This document shows positions 40,788 to 49,667 of a DNA stretch of 64,000 nt, piece by piece. Source of the stretch: Blastococcus saxobsidens (GTDB lineage Bacteria; Actinomycetota; Actinomycetes; Mycobacteriales; Geodermatophilaceae); the NCBI RefSeq assembly GCF_002938435.1, contig NZ_POQT01000001.1, forward strand, positions 124,001 through 188,000, read 5' to 3'. A program made the position numbers and the translations under genes. The notes under the pieces are model-generated. The model made no database searches. It had not been told where the DNA came from and worked only from the letters and a program-made list of their open reading frames with translations. The first letter of the stretch is position 1; each line of letters begins with the position of its first letter.

Positions 40788-41183
40788 ATGACGCGGTTCG
40801 GGATCGACGCACCCACGCTGCTGCACCTCGTCGCCGAGGGGGTGGAGGTCGCTGCCGGCCATCAGCTGGTCGCCCCGCAGCTGCTCCGCTCGCAGGCGCT
40901 CGCGCTGCTCTTCGACGCCGTCCGACAGGGTGAGCTGACCGAGACCGAGGCGCTGCGGAGGCACGAGGTCCTGACCGGGATCAAGGTCCGGCTGCTCGGC
41001 GACCGCGTCTCCCGCCGGGTCGCCTGGCAGATCGCCCGCGAGCGCGGCATGGAGACGCAGGATGCCGAGTACCTGGCCGTGACCCGGCTGCAGGCCGACC
41101 TGTTCGTCACCGTCGACGAGGCCGTCCGAGCCCGGGCCGAGGGCATCGTGCCGCTCGGGACCGTGGAGCAGCTGTCGGCCTAG
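40788..41183 (+). CDS. PIN-domain protein (VapC-like), no antitoxin beside it
   Basis: A 131-residue PIN-like protein. Conserved acids: Asp6 in FGIDAPTLLHL, Glu near LTETEALRRHEVL, Asp in TQDAEYLAVTRLQADLFVT and Asp in VTVDEAV, which would form the metal site of an RNase. VapC toxins are the usual relatives, but no small antitoxin gene precedes it, so it may be a solitary PIN RNase. Its TAG stop shares CTAG with the stop of the convergent membrane-protein gene. Confidence 0.8.
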   Translation: MTRFGIDAPTLLHLVAEGVEVAAGHQLVAPQLLRSQALALLFDAVRQGELTETEALRRHEVLTGIKVRLLGDRVSRRVAWQIARERGMETQDAEYLAVTRLQADLFVTVDEAVRARAEGIVPLGTVEQLSA

Positions 41184-42964
41184 GGTGCCGACCGGTCCAG
41201 CGGCTCCCACGAGTCGTGCCGAGCCGGCGCGCCGGCACTGTCCAGCAGGTCGCGCACCGCTGCGAGGGGCAGCTCGGCGGCCCGTCCCGTGGGCAGCATG
41301 GGCCCGCCGGCCCCCTCGACCTGGAGGACGACCAGCTCCCCGGCGCGCAGGGCTCCCCGCGCCGACAGCTGCGGCGTCGAGGACTCCAGGAACCGAGCGA
41401 CGGTGCCCTGGGGCAACGGCAGCTGCACCGGCACGGCGACGAACGTGACGGGGGCGACGACCGGGTCGACGGCCAGCACGACGGGGTGCCCGACGAAGTC
41501 GGCGGTGAGCAGTCCGAGTGCCGGCCGCGAGGCGACGGTGCGGGCGCTGCGGACGGCCCGCCCGCGACGCCGGAACCACAGGCCGAGGCCTCCTGCCCAC
41601 AGCACCCCGACCACGAGCCCGGCCGCGCTGAGGGCCGCAGCCCGGTCGAACGCGTCGTCGTCCCCGCTCAGTCGCGCGGCCGATGGGTCGGACCGGGAGT
41701 ACTCGATGCCCGCCTCCGTGCCCTTCGCCAACCCGTGGTCGACGGCGACATCGGTCTCCCGGACACGCCCCTGGGTGTCGCGGAAGCGCACGGTGACCAT
41801 GCCGGGGACGGGACCGAAGGAGTCGAAGGCGCGTTCCCCGGTGCTCGTCGCCTGGGTGCTCACCGTGGGTCCCGTGGCCAGCGCGTACCCCTGCGCAGGC
41901 ACTGGCCACATCACCGCCACGACGAAGACCACCAGCCCGACCGGCCACGCCAAGCCGGCGAGCACGGACATCGGGCGGACGGTCGAGCGGGCACCACTGG
42001 GACGGCGGGCGTCCTCCCAGCCTTCCGTCGGGACCTGGCGGCGGGCGTGGGGCGCGAGCCGGGCGAGGAGCGCCGCCGGCTGCTCCCCGGGTCGCGGTAC
42101 GAGGTCGGCTGTGGTGAGCGGGGGCGGGGGAGACGCCGGCACGGCGGGAGCGGGCGGCTCCTCCGACGCGGCCCACGCCCTCCGGCGGCTGCTCAGGTGG
42201 CGGAGACGGAGACCGCCCACGAGTGCCGGCGGGAGCCCGAACATCAGGGCGATGCCCACGTACGTGCCCCCCGTCGTGGGATCGCCCGGGTCCGGCCAGC
42301 CGGTGACCCGGACGTCGAACCGGCTGCCGGCGGGCTCGTCGTAGCAGTCCGCCTCGCCGCTGCGTTCGATCCCGTCGGGGTCCTCCCACACGACGTCGCA
42401 GAAGCCCTCGCCGTCACCGCCCAGGACCGTGACCGTGGCGGAGTAGCCGGTGACGTACATGCACAGGCAGAAGGCGATCCACAGCCCGCTCACGCCCAGG
42501 AGCAGCCAGGCCCACCACGAGTGCCCGGCCTTCGGCGCGGTGCCCGGCCAGGTCCGGGTGGCCGCGGGCAACGTGGGGAGGCAGTCGGTGAGCACGTCGG
42601 CGTCGTGCTCGCTCAGCGTCAGGGAGACGACCCGACCGTCGGTCAGCCGTAGGCGGAGAACGACGTCGTCGGGGCCGCTGGATAAATCGATCGCCATCGC
42701 CCTGGACAGGACGTCCGCACCCGCCAGGTCCACCCGTCGGCCACCCCACCTGGCCGCCCAGACCGCGTGCCCGGGGGCGAGGGCCACCTGCCCCGCCCTC
42801 GCACGGTGGCCCGGGAGGGCGAGGTGCGCCCGCATCGTCGCGCCGCCGCCTCGGTCGAGCTCCGCGCGACGCGCCGTCGCCCGCCGCCGCTGCCACCAGC
42901 TCTGGCAGAACAGCACGACCAGTCCGACCAGCAAGCCTCCGACCGCGGTCACGAAGGTCTCCAC
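41180..42964 (-). CDS. Large membrane protein of unknown function (DUF3592-like parts)
   Basis: Not recognised as a known family. About 594 residues with membrane segments near the start (VTAVGGLLVGLVVLFCQ), at WWAWLLLGVSGLWIAFCLCMYVTG, VGIALMFGLPPALVGGL, PVGLVVFVVAVMWPV and LVVGVLWAGGLGLWF. Two exported segments have a DUF3592-like layout (ATVTVLGGDGEGFCDVVWED and MVTVRFRDTQGRVRETDVAV). GTG at 42964 is chosen because GAAGG lies 8 nt upstream; a GTG at 42982 has no such site. XPB lies upstream on the same strand. Confidence 0.7.
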   Translation of the reverse strand: METFVTAVGGLLVGLVVLFCQSWWQRRRATARRAELDRGGGATMRAHLALPGHRARAGQVALAPGHAVWAARWGGRRVDLAGADVLSRAMAIDLSSGPDDVVLRLRLTDGRVVSLTLSEHDADVLTDCLPTLPAATRTWPGTAPKAGHSWWAWLLLGVSGLWIAFCLCMYVTGYSATVTVLGGDGEGFCDVVWEDPDGIERSGEADCYDEPAGSRFDVRVTGWPDPGDPTTGGTYVGIALMFGLPPALVGGLRLRHLSSRRRAWAASEEPPAPAVPASPPPPLTTADLVPRPGEQPAALLARLAPHARRQVPTEGWEDARRPSGARSTVRPMSVLAGLAWPVGLVVFVVAVMWPVPAQGYALATGPTVSTQATSTGERAFDSFGPVPGMVTVRFRDTQGRVRETDVAVDHGLAKGTEAGIEYSRSDPSAARLSGDDDAFDRAAALSAAGLVVGVLWAGGLGLWFRRRGRAVRSARTVASRPALGLLTADFVGHPVVLAVDPVVAPVTFVAVPVQLPLPQGTVARFLESSTPQLSARGALRAGELVVLQVEGAGGPMLPTGRAAELPLAAVRDLLDSAGAPARHDSWEPLDRSAP

Positions 42965-43010
42965 GTCACTGGCCTTCGGCACCCGTGGTGGCGCGCGACA
43001 GTCGAACCGC

Positions 43011-44696
43011 TCAGTCGGCGGGCTCGTCCACCCAGTCGGGGCCGTTGACCTCGCCCGGACCGGCCAGGTCGGCGGCGTCGACGATCGTGTATGCGTAGCC
43101 CTGCTCTGCGAGGAAGCGCTGCCGGTGGGCGGCGTACTCGCTGTCCAGGGTGTCGCGGCTGATCACCGTGTAGAAGTGCGCCTGCCGGCCGTCGGCCTTG
43201 GGGCGGAGCACCCGGCCGAGCCGCTGCGCCTCCTCCTGCCGCGACCCGAACGTGCCCGACACCTGGACGGCGACGGCGGCCTCGGGCAGGTCGATGGAGA
43301 AGTTCGCGACCTTGGAGACGACGAGGGTCTTGATCTCCCCGATGCGGAACGCCTGGAAGAGGCGCTCGCGCTCCTTGTTGGTGGTCGACCCCTGGATCAC
43401 CGGGGCGTCGAGCGCCTCACCCAGTGCCTCGAGCTGGTCGAGGTAGGCGCCGATGACCAGCTTCTGCTCGTCGGGGTGGCGCTCCAGCACGCGGCGGATG
43501 ACCGGCAGCTTCGACTGCGCGGTCGCCGCGATCCGGTACCGCTCCTCGGGCTCGGCGACGGCGTAGGTCATCCGCTCCTCGTCGTCGAGCGCCACCCGCA
43601 CCTCGATGCACTCCGCCGGCGCGATGTAGCCCTGCGCCTCGATGTCCTTCCAGGGCGCGTCGTACCGCTTGGGCCCGATGAGGGAGAAGACGTCGTCCTC
43701 GCGCCCGTCCTCGCGCACCAGCGTGGCGGTGAGACCGAGCCGGCGGCGGGACTGCAGGTCGGCGGTCAGCCGGAAGATCGGCGCGGGCAGCAGGTGCACC
43801 TCGTCGTAGACGATCAGGCCCCAGTCCTGCGCGTCGAAGAGGTCCAGGTGCCGGTACTCGCCCTTCCGGCGGGTGGTGATCACCTGGTAGGTCGCGATGG
43901 TGACCGGCCGGATCTCCTTGCGCTCCCCGGAGTACTCGCCGATCTCCTCCTCGGTCAGCGTCGTGCGGGCGATGAGCTCCCGCTTCCACTGCCGCCCGGA
44001 GACGGTGTTGGTCACCAGGATCAGCGTGGTCGCCTTGGCCTCGGCCATCGCCGCGGCGCCGACCAGCGTCTTCCCGGCACCACAGGGCAGGACGACGACG
44101 CCCGAGCCGCCGGCCCAGAAGCCCTCGACGGCCTCCTGCTGGTAGTCGCGCAGCTGCCAGTCGGCCTGGTCGAGCTCGATCGGGTGCGCCGTGCCGTCGA
44201 CGTAGCCGGCGAGGTCCTCGGCCGGCCAGCCGACCTTGAGCAGCGCCTGCTTGAGCCGGCCGCGCTCCGAGGGGTGGACGACGACGGAGTCGGCGTCGAT
44301 GCGCTCGCCCAGCATGGGGGCGACCTTCTTCGACCGGATGACCTCCTCCAGCACCGCGCGATCGGTGCTGGTGAGCACCAGCCCGTGCACCGGGTTGTTG
44401 GCCAGCGTGAGCCGGCCGAAGCGGTCCATCGTGTCGGCGACGTCGACCAGCAGTGCGTGCGGCACCGGGTAGCGCGAGTAGCGGACGAGGGCGTCGACGA
44501 CCTGCTCCGCGTCGTGCCCGGCGGCGCGCGCGTTCCAGAGTGCCAGCGGCGTCACCCGGTAGGTGTGCACGTGCTCGGGGGAGCGCTCCAGCTCGGCGAA
44601 CGGCGCGATCGCCGCGCGGCACTCACGGGCCAGCGGGTGGTCGACCTCCAGCAGCAGGGTCTTGTCCGACTGGACGATCAGGGGGCCGTCGCTCAA
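43011..44696 (-). CDS. DNA repair helicase XPB (bacterial type)
   Basis: A 561-residue SF2 helicase, the bacterial/archaeal XPB group present in mycobacteria (Rv0861c). Features: damage-recognition-like N-terminal domain starting SDGPLIVQSDKTLLLEVDH, Walker A PCGAGKT (Lys209), DEVH box (298-301), RED-type loop (VREDGREDD), and C-terminal QRLGRVLRPK. The mycobacterial enzyme unwinds 3'-5' and may work in an alternative excision pathway. Family members start MSDGPLIV or MTDGPLIV, so the TTG at 44696 is selected (GAAGGAT upstream); earlier in-frame codons would add a basic tail. Confidence 0.93.
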   Translation of the reverse strand: MSDGPLIVQSDKTLLLEVDHPLARECRAAIAPFAELERSPEHVHTYRVTPLALWNARAAGHDAEQVVDALVRYSRYPVPHALLVDVADTMDRFGRLTLANNPVHGLVLTSTDRAVLEEVIRSKKVAPMLGERIDADSVVVHPSERGRLKQALLKVGWPAEDLAGYVDGTAHPIELDQADWQLRDYQQEAVEGFWAGGSGVVVLPCGAGKTLVGAAAMAEAKATTLILVTNTVSGRQWKRELIARTTLTEEEIGEYSGERKEIRPVTIATYQVITTRRKGEYRHLDLFDAQDWGLIVYDEVHLLPAPIFRLTADLQSRRRLGLTATLVREDGREDDVFSLIGPKRYDAPWKDIEAQGYIAPAECIEVRVALDDEERMTYAVAEPEERYRIAATAQSKLPVIRRVLERHPDEQKLVIGAYLDQLEALGEALDAPVIQGSTTNKERERLFQAFRIGEIKTLVVSKVANFSIDLPEAAVAVQVSGTFGSRQEEAQRLGRVLRPKADGRQAHFYTVISRDTLDSEYAAHRQRFLAEQGYAYTIVDAADLAGPGEVNGPDWVDEPAD

Positions 44697-44879
44697 CGCG
44701 CACGCATCCTTCGCTCGGGAACTGCGGCGCGGGCGAGCGCGCCGGACTGTCCACGGTAACGCGGCGGGAGGACCGTGCCTTCCGTCGTCCGGCGGCTCGG
44801 ACGGGCGAGCCGCCGGCCGACCGCTGCCGTCGCTCAAGGAGGCCTTGACGCCGGACCGGTTCGGCTACACCCTCTAGCC

Positions 44880-45524
44880 ATGGCTACTCCCGCTAGCCCG
44901 CCGTCGTCCCGGGTGGAGTCGCGCCGCGCGGCGATGCGGGCGGAGGCCCTCGACCACGCCATCGCGCTGATGACCGAGGAGGGCGCCGGGGCCCTGAGCC
45001 TGTCGGAGGTCGCCCGCCGGCTGGGCATCCGGGGCCCCTCGCTCTACAAGTACTTCCCCTCCCGCAACGCCCTGTACGACGCGCTCTTCGCCCGCGGTCT
45101 CGCCGAGGAGCAGGCCGCGGTCCAGGCGGCGCTGGTCGGTGTCCCGCGGGGAACGCAGCGCATCCGGGCGGGAGGCGAGGCGGTGGTGCGCTGGGCGGTG
45201 GAGCACCCGGCCCTGGCGCAGCTGCTGCACTGGCGGCCCGTGCCGGGCTTCCAGCCCTCCCCGCAGACGTTCGAGCCCAGCCGCGAGGACATGGCCACCG
45301 TCCAGGAGGAGTTCGCCGAAGCGGTGCGTCTGGGCCAGCTCTCCCCGGCCGCGAACGGGGAGGACGCCGTGCGCCTCTACACGGTCGTCCTGTCCGGTCT
45401 CATCTCCCAGCAGCTCGCCAACCAGCCGGGCGTGACCTATGGCGAGGGCACCTTCAGCCGGCTCACCGGCACCGCCATCGACCTGTTCCTGTCCGCCTAC
45501 GACCCGCCAGGCACCACGATGTGA
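44880..45524 (+). CDS. TetR/AcrR-family regulator
   Basis: A 214-residue repressor. The N-terminal helix-turn-helix is ALSLSEVARRLGIRGPSLYKYFPSRNALYDALF; the C-terminal ligand domain has the WHG-like pattern (EHPALAQLLHWRPVPGFQPS). It lies 10 nt upstream of a polyketide-cyclase-like gene and probably regulates that small operon. Ligand unknown. It is divergent from XPB across 183 bp. Confidence 0.92.
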   Translation: MATPASPPSSRVESRRAAMRAEALDHAIALMTEEGAGALSLSEVARRLGIRGPSLYKYFPSRNALYDALFARGLAEEQAAVQAALVGVPRGTQRIRAGGEAVVRWAVEHPALAQLLHWRPVPGFQPSPQTFEPSREDMATVQEEFAEAVRLGQLSPAANGEDAVRLYTVVLSGLISQQLANQPGVTYGEGTFSRLTGTAIDLFLSAYDPPGTTM

Positions 45525-45534
45525 GGAGAGAACG

Positions 45535-46026
45535 ATGCAGCAACTGGACCGCGACGAGGTCAGCACCCTGGTCGACGCCCCTCCCGACCAGGTCTACGCC
45601 CTGATCGCCGACGTGACCCGCACGCCGGAGTTCAGCCCGGAGATCCGGAGCTGCCGGTGGCTCGACGGCGCCACCGGCGCCGCGGTCGGCGCCCGCTTCG
45701 AGGCGGTCAACGCCACGGCGGCCGGCCGCACCTGGAAGAACCGTCCGGTGGTCCGGGTGGCCGCCCCGGGCCGGGAGTTCGCCTTCGCCCGCACCGAGCC
45801 GATGGCGGGCACCGTGGTCTGGCGGTACCGGCTGGAGGAGCAGGGCGGGGGGACCCGCGTGATCGAGAGCTACGAGGTCGAGCGCCCGGTCACCCGGGTG
45901 GGCTGGTTCGTGATCGAGCGGATCTTCCGCGCGGGGAACCGCCGGACGGAGTTGCGGCAGGGCATGGAGACCACGCTCGCCCGCCTGAAGGCGGTGGCGG
46001 AAGCGGGCGCCGCTGCGTCGCGGTGA
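45535..46026 (+). CDS. SRPBCC-family (polyketide cyclase/dehydrase-like) protein
   Basis: A 163-residue START/Bet v1-like protein: VDAPPDQVYALIADVTRTPEFSPEIRSCRWL at the start and a long final helix (ELRQGMETTLARLKAVAEA). These proteins bind lipophilic ligands or catalyse cyclisations; nothing here fixes the ligand. AGGAGA precedes the ATG by 6 nt, overlapping the end of the TetR gene's operon spacing. Confidence 0.85.
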   Translation: MQQLDRDEVSTLVDAPPDQVYALIADVTRTPEFSPEIRSCRWLDGATGAAVGARFEAVNATAAGRTWKNRPVVRVAAPGREFAFARTEPMAGTVVWRYRLEEQGGGTRVIESYEVERPVTRVGWFVIERIFRAGNRRTELRQGMETTLARLKAVAEAGAAASR

Positions 46027-46041
46027 CCGCCCCGTCCACCC

Positions 46042-46494
46042 TCAGCTGCGCGGGCGCCAGCGCTTCCAGTGCGCGACCGCGGTGGCGCGCGGCTTGCCGT
46101 CCCAGTGCAGCTGCACGTCGACGGTCATCTCCGACTCCCCGGCCTCGATGAGAACCGCGAGCAGGGACACCGGCTCCGTCAGCGGCGCCGGCCGCAGGAA
46201 GCGGACGTCCAGCCCGGCGGTGACGTAGGGCAGATCGGCACCCGGGAGGGTCGGGTAGCCGCGCAGGTCGGCCTCGTGCAGCACGGCGGCGGCGCTGTGG
46301 CAGTCCAGCAGCGTGGAGATGATGCCGCCGTTGAGGTAACCCAGACCGTTGTCGTGCTCCGGCCACGGGGTGAACGACGCCGTCACGCCGTCGTCGCCGG
46401 GAAAGCTGCGCAGCCGCAGACCGCGGTCGTTGGCCGGCCCGCAGCCGAAGCAGCCGAGCTCCGGGACGAGCCGCTCCTGGATGCTCGACGTCAC
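46042..46494 (-). CDS. Hotdog-fold thioesterase (PaaI-like)
   Basis: A 150-residue PaaI/4HBT protein: GCFGCGPANDRGLRL, then HDNGLGYLNGGIISTLLDCHSAAAVL with the family HG-to-LNGG substitution and catalytic acid region, then TAGLDVRFLRPAPL. Acyl-CoA thioesterase activity is likely; substrate unknown. GTG start at 46494 is tentative. It is convergent with the SRPBCC gene (15 bp apart). Confidence 0.87.
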   Translation of the reverse strand: MTSSIQERLVPELGCFGCGPANDRGLRLRSFPGDDGVTASFTPWPEHDNGLGYLNGGIISTLLDCHSAAAVLHEADLRGYPTLPGADLPYVTAGLDVRFLRPAPLTEPVSLLAVLIEAGESEMTVDVQLHWDGKPRATAVAHWKRWRPRS

Positions 46495-46532
46495 TCCGGC
46501 AGCATGCCGGAGCCGCCCGCCAGGTTCGGGGC

Positions 46533-47033
46533 GTGGGCAGCGCGCGGAGGTGGTTCGCCGGTGCCGGGGTGCTCTTCGCGGCAGCCTGGGTCTGGGCGCT
46601 GCGCCGGCTGCCGGAGCGCGTGCCGATCCACTTCGGCGGCAGCGGCGAGGTCGACGCCTGGAGCAGCCGGACCGCCGCGCTGGTGACCTTCGCTGCGCTC
46701 GGCCTGGGCGCCGCAGCCCTCTTCGTGGGCCTGGTGCGGTTCCTCGCGCGGATCCCCGCCGAGCACATCACCGTCCCGCACCCCGAGCACTGGAAGCGGC
46801 CGGAGCACCTCGCCCGGTTGCGGCGGCTCCTGGCCGAGGACATGTGGTGGTTCGGGGCAGCGACGCTCCTGCTGCTCGCCGCCGTCCAGGTGCTGGTGGT
46901 GCGCACGGCCGGCATGGCCGATCCCGGCCTGGGGCCGGAGGGTCCGGTGGCGATCGGCGTCTACTCGATCGTCGTCATCGCCCGGGCCGTCTGGATGGTC
47001 ACCCGCCGCTACGCGGTGCCGCGTCCCGGCTGA
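46533..47033 (+). CDS. DUF1648 membrane protein
   Basis: A 166-residue membrane protein with the DUF1648 motif ERVPIHFGGSGEVDAWSSR after the first helix, then two or three further helices. DUF1648 appears in SdpI-like immunity proteins and unrelated transporters; function unknown. GTG at 46533 follows CAGGTT by 6 nt. Its end overlaps the convergent DUF1905 gene by 35 bp. Confidence 0.82.
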   Translation: MGSARRWFAGAGVLFAAAWVWALRRLPERVPIHFGGSGEVDAWSSRTAALVTFAALGLGAAALFVGLVRFLARIPAEHITVPHPEHWKRPEHLARLRRLLAEDMWWFGAATLLLLAAVQVLVVRTAGMADPGLGPEGPVAIGVYSIVVIARAVWMVTRRYAVPRPG

Positions 47034-47316
47034 CGGTGAGCTCCACCAGTACCCTGTCACCGGCCCGCAGGCCCTCGGCGACCCGCACCGGCTGCTTCAC
47101 CGGCAGCAGGTAGGAGCCGCTGCGTGCGTCGGGGAACACCGAGGTCTGCCAGGTGCTGCTCCCCACCGTGACCGTGACCCGCACGGAGCCGAACCCGACG
47201 CGGGCGCCCGCACCGGACTCCCGCACGTCGTCGGCGAGGTCCGGCGGCAGGGTGAGGAAGTGCCACGGGGCCGGGCCGACGTGCTCCCGGAGGACGGCGG
47301 TGAACGTCTCGGTCAC
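46999..47316 (-). CDS. DUF1905 protein
   Basis: A 105-residue beta-barrel-like DUF1905 protein: FTAVLREHVGPAPWHFLTLP, VRVTVTVGSSTWQTSVFPDARSGSYLLPVK and GLRAGDRVLVELTV. Function unknown; often found fused to YdeI domains. GTG at 47316 is 7 nt after TACCGT; the longer in-frame ORF from 47340 would ignore that signal. Confidence 0.88.
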   Translation of the reverse strand: MTETFTAVLREHVGPAPWHFLTLPPDLADDVRESGAGARVGFGSVRVTVTVGSSTWQTSVFPDARSGSYLLPVKQPVRVAEGLRAGDRVLVELTVSRDAAPRSGG

Positions 47317-47323
47317 GGGCGGC

Positions 47324-47329
47324 ACGGTA
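47324..47329 (-). promoter_or_regulatory. -10 element of a leaderless promoter (DUF1905 gene)
   Basis: TACCGT on the minus strand, 7-nt spacer, GTG at 47316. Confidence 0.65.
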
Positions 47330-47362
47330 GGGCGTCCCACCGACGGGGAACGGTGCCCGCGG

Positions 47363-49615
47363 TCAGCCCGCGTCGTCGGCCTCCACCAGCGCCACCGAGG
47401 TGATCCGGTGCACGGCGAACGTTCGGTTCTCCCCGCGCCGCTCGTCGTAGCCCTGCAGGAATCCGCCGACCAGCGACACCGGCTGCACCACGCGCTGGCT
47501 GCCGCTGCCCTGGGCGTCCACGTAGCCCAGCCACACGGGCACGCCCTCGCGCACCGCGCGCGACAGCAGCTCCAGCGTCGACGCCGTCGTCACCCCCGGC
47601 ACCTGGCGGACCGCCTCGCCGCGGCGGGCCGCCAGCGCGGCGTCCCCGGCGCGCATCTCCCGCACCACCGCCGCCAGCTCGTCGGTGCGCAGCGGTCGCG
47701 CGGCGGGGGAGGGCTCCGGCCCGGTGCGCCGCCCGGCGGCGCGCGGCCTGGCGGGCGGCCGGGTGAGGACCGCACCCCCGGGGGTCTCCCCGGCCGGCGC
47801 GTACCCGGCCTCGCGCAGCACCGTCAGCACCTCGTCGGCGCCCAGACCGCTGACCAGGACACCTGGCGCCAGCCGGCGCAGCTCGGCCGACGCGGCCCGG
47901 CGGTCGCTCAGCACCTGGGAGAGCAACCCGTGGTCGTCGGAGCGCACGTAGGACTCGATGGCGCCCACCCGCAGCCGGCCGTGCTGCCGGGCGACGTCGT
48001 CGACCAGGTAGTCCAGCGCCTGGGGCACGGGTGTCCGGGAGGCCTTGGCGAAGAAGTCGTGCAGCTCCGACGCCGACCAGCCGACGTCCAGGGCCCGTCG
48101 CACGCTGCCCTCCGACACCCGGAACACCGTCGCGCCCCCGGAGGACTCCACGTCGGCGACGACGGCGAGCGTGTCGGCCAGCTCGGCGACCAGCGGTCCC
48201 GGGGCGATCAGCGACAGGTCCGGCTGCGCCAGCACGTGGTCGACCGGCTCGGGCAGCAGTCCGCGCATGCCATCGGCGGCGCCGTCCTCGCCGGCGGTCA
48301 GCAGGCCGCGCCCGCCGGCGGAGAGCACGCCGGAGACGAGCACGCCCAGCCGGGCCGCCTCGGCGAGCATGTCGGGCACCGGGGCCAGCCGATCGGCTCG
48401 GCGGGGGGTGCGCCAGCGCAGCAGGGCGGTGACGTCGTCCGGGCCGAGGCCCGAGCCCGCCGGCAGCTCGGCCAGCACGGCGAGCGCCGATCGGCGGATC
48501 GCCGGCGCGGTGTGCCGCACCAGGTCCGGCGACAGCGGGTTGCCCGACTTCCCGGCGAGGTCCCGCACGCCCACCAGCGACGGCAACCGCGTGCTGCCCA
48601 GCCAGCCGGCCGCGAGCACGGCCCAGCGGTCGGCGAGGTCCTGCTCCCGCCAGACGTCGTAGCCGCGCGTGGGCAGCCACTCGTCGCGATGCGGGCCGCC
48701 CACGTCCAGGAGGCCGCCCGCGAACGCCAGCTCCAGCAGCCAGGCCGCCTCGGGCTCGGGCACGTGCAGCGCCTTGGCCAGCCGCTTCTGGTCGCGGACG
48801 CCCACCCCGCCGCTGCGCAGCAGCCCGGCCGGTTCGTCCTCCAGGAGGGTCAGCAGCTCACCGATCCGCCCGACGGTCTCCAGGGCCGCGCCGGCGGACT
48901 GGCGGTCGACGGCCTTCGGGTCCCGGGTGGCGACCACCGGCTCCGGACGGCGCCGCGGCGGGCCGTACGGGAGGTCGCCGCGCAGGGCCAGACCGATCTC
49001 GCGGGGCAGCTCGACGTTGAGCGCGTCGATGCGCGCGAGCATCCCGCGCTGCAGCAGCCGGCGGGCGGGGGAGCCCGCGCCGTTGCCCGGGGTGTCGGGC
49101 AGGTGCCCGACCGGGCGGTCGCCCGCCAGCCGCTCGAGCACCTCGCGCTCCTCGGACGCCAGCTCCGCCAGAGCCGCGGGCAGGTCGGCGGGCAGCTGCA
49201 GCCGCAGGTCCAGCGCGCGGCGGCCGAGCCCTGCGGGGTGGCGGACCGCCCGCCGGACCGGGTCGGGGGCGTGCAGGACGTCGTCGCCCCACAGCAGCGC
49301 CCGGGTGGTGAGCGCGTCCACGGCCGCGGCCAGGACGTCGTCGGGCACCTCGGGCAGCGCCGCGATCAGCTCGTCGGGGGCCATGCCGTCGGTGGGGGCG
49401 AGCAGCACCACGTCGAGCACCTGGAGGGTGGCGGCGTCGAGCTCGTCGAGCGCGCGGTCCACCGAGACCGGCACCGCCAGGCGGCTGGCCAGCGCGACGA
49501 CGTCGGAGGGGGCGGGGCGGGCGATGTCGGGCCGGGCCACCAGCAACGCGCTCAGCTGCTCGTCGCTGCGGGTGCGCAGCCAGGCGGCGAGCGTCGCAGG
49601 GGCTTCCGTGGGCAT
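47363..49615 (-). CDS. XPB-partner protein, helicase C-terminal/WYL-like (Rv0862c family)
   Basis: A 750-residue protein without Walker motifs. It is rich in predicted winged-helix repeats (for example LDAATLQVLDVVLLAPTDGM, SEEREVLERLAGD) and ends in a region with WYL-like pattern (REGVPVWLGYVDAQGSGSQ and RTFAVHRITSVALVEA). In M. tuberculosis the gene next to XPB, Rv0862c, encodes such a protein, and databases label it helicase XPB/Ssl2 N-terminal domain protein. It may load or guide XPB. ATG at 49615 follows TAGCGT by 7 nt. Confidence 0.83.
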   Translation of the reverse strand: MPTEAPATLAAWLRTRSDEQLSALLVARPDIARPAPSDVVALASRLAVPVSVDRALDELDAATLQVLDVVLLAPTDGMAPDELIAALPEVPDDVLAAAVDALTTRALLWGDDVLHAPDPVRRAVRHPAGLGRRALDLRLQLPADLPAALAELASEEREVLERLAGDRPVGHLPDTPGNGAGSPARRLLQRGMLARIDALNVELPREIGLALRGDLPYGPPRRRPEPVVATRDPKAVDRQSAGAALETVGRIGELLTLLEDEPAGLLRSGGVGVRDQKRLAKALHVPEPEAAWLLELAFAGGLLDVGGPHRDEWLPTRGYDVWREQDLADRWAVLAAGWLGSTRLPSLVGVRDLAGKSGNPLSPDLVRHTAPAIRRSALAVLAELPAGSGLGPDDVTALLRWRTPRRADRLAPVPDMLAEAARLGVLVSGVLSAGGRGLLTAGEDGAADGMRGLLPEPVDHVLAQPDLSLIAPGPLVAELADTLAVVADVESSGGATVFRVSEGSVRRALDVGWSASELHDFFAKASRTPVPQALDYLVDDVARQHGRLRVGAIESYVRSDDHGLLSQVLSDRRAASAELRRLAPGVLVSGLGADEVLTVLREAGYAPAGETPGGAVLTRPPARPRAAGRRTGPEPSPAARPLRTDELAAVVREMRAGDAALAARRGEAVRQVPGVTTASTLELLSRAVREGVPVWLGYVDAQGSGSQRVVQPVSLVGGFLQGYDERRGENRTFAVHRITSVALVEADDAG

Positions 49616-49622
49616 CCGGTCC

Positions 49623-49628
49623 ACGCTA
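49623..49628 (-). promoter_or_regulatory. -10 element of a leaderless promoter (Rv0862c-like gene)
   Basis: TAGCGT on the minus strand, 7-nt spacer, ATG at 49615. Confidence 0.65.
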
Positions 49629-49667
49629 CGTCGCCGTGCCGGGCGACGCTGCTGCCAGCATGGGCGG

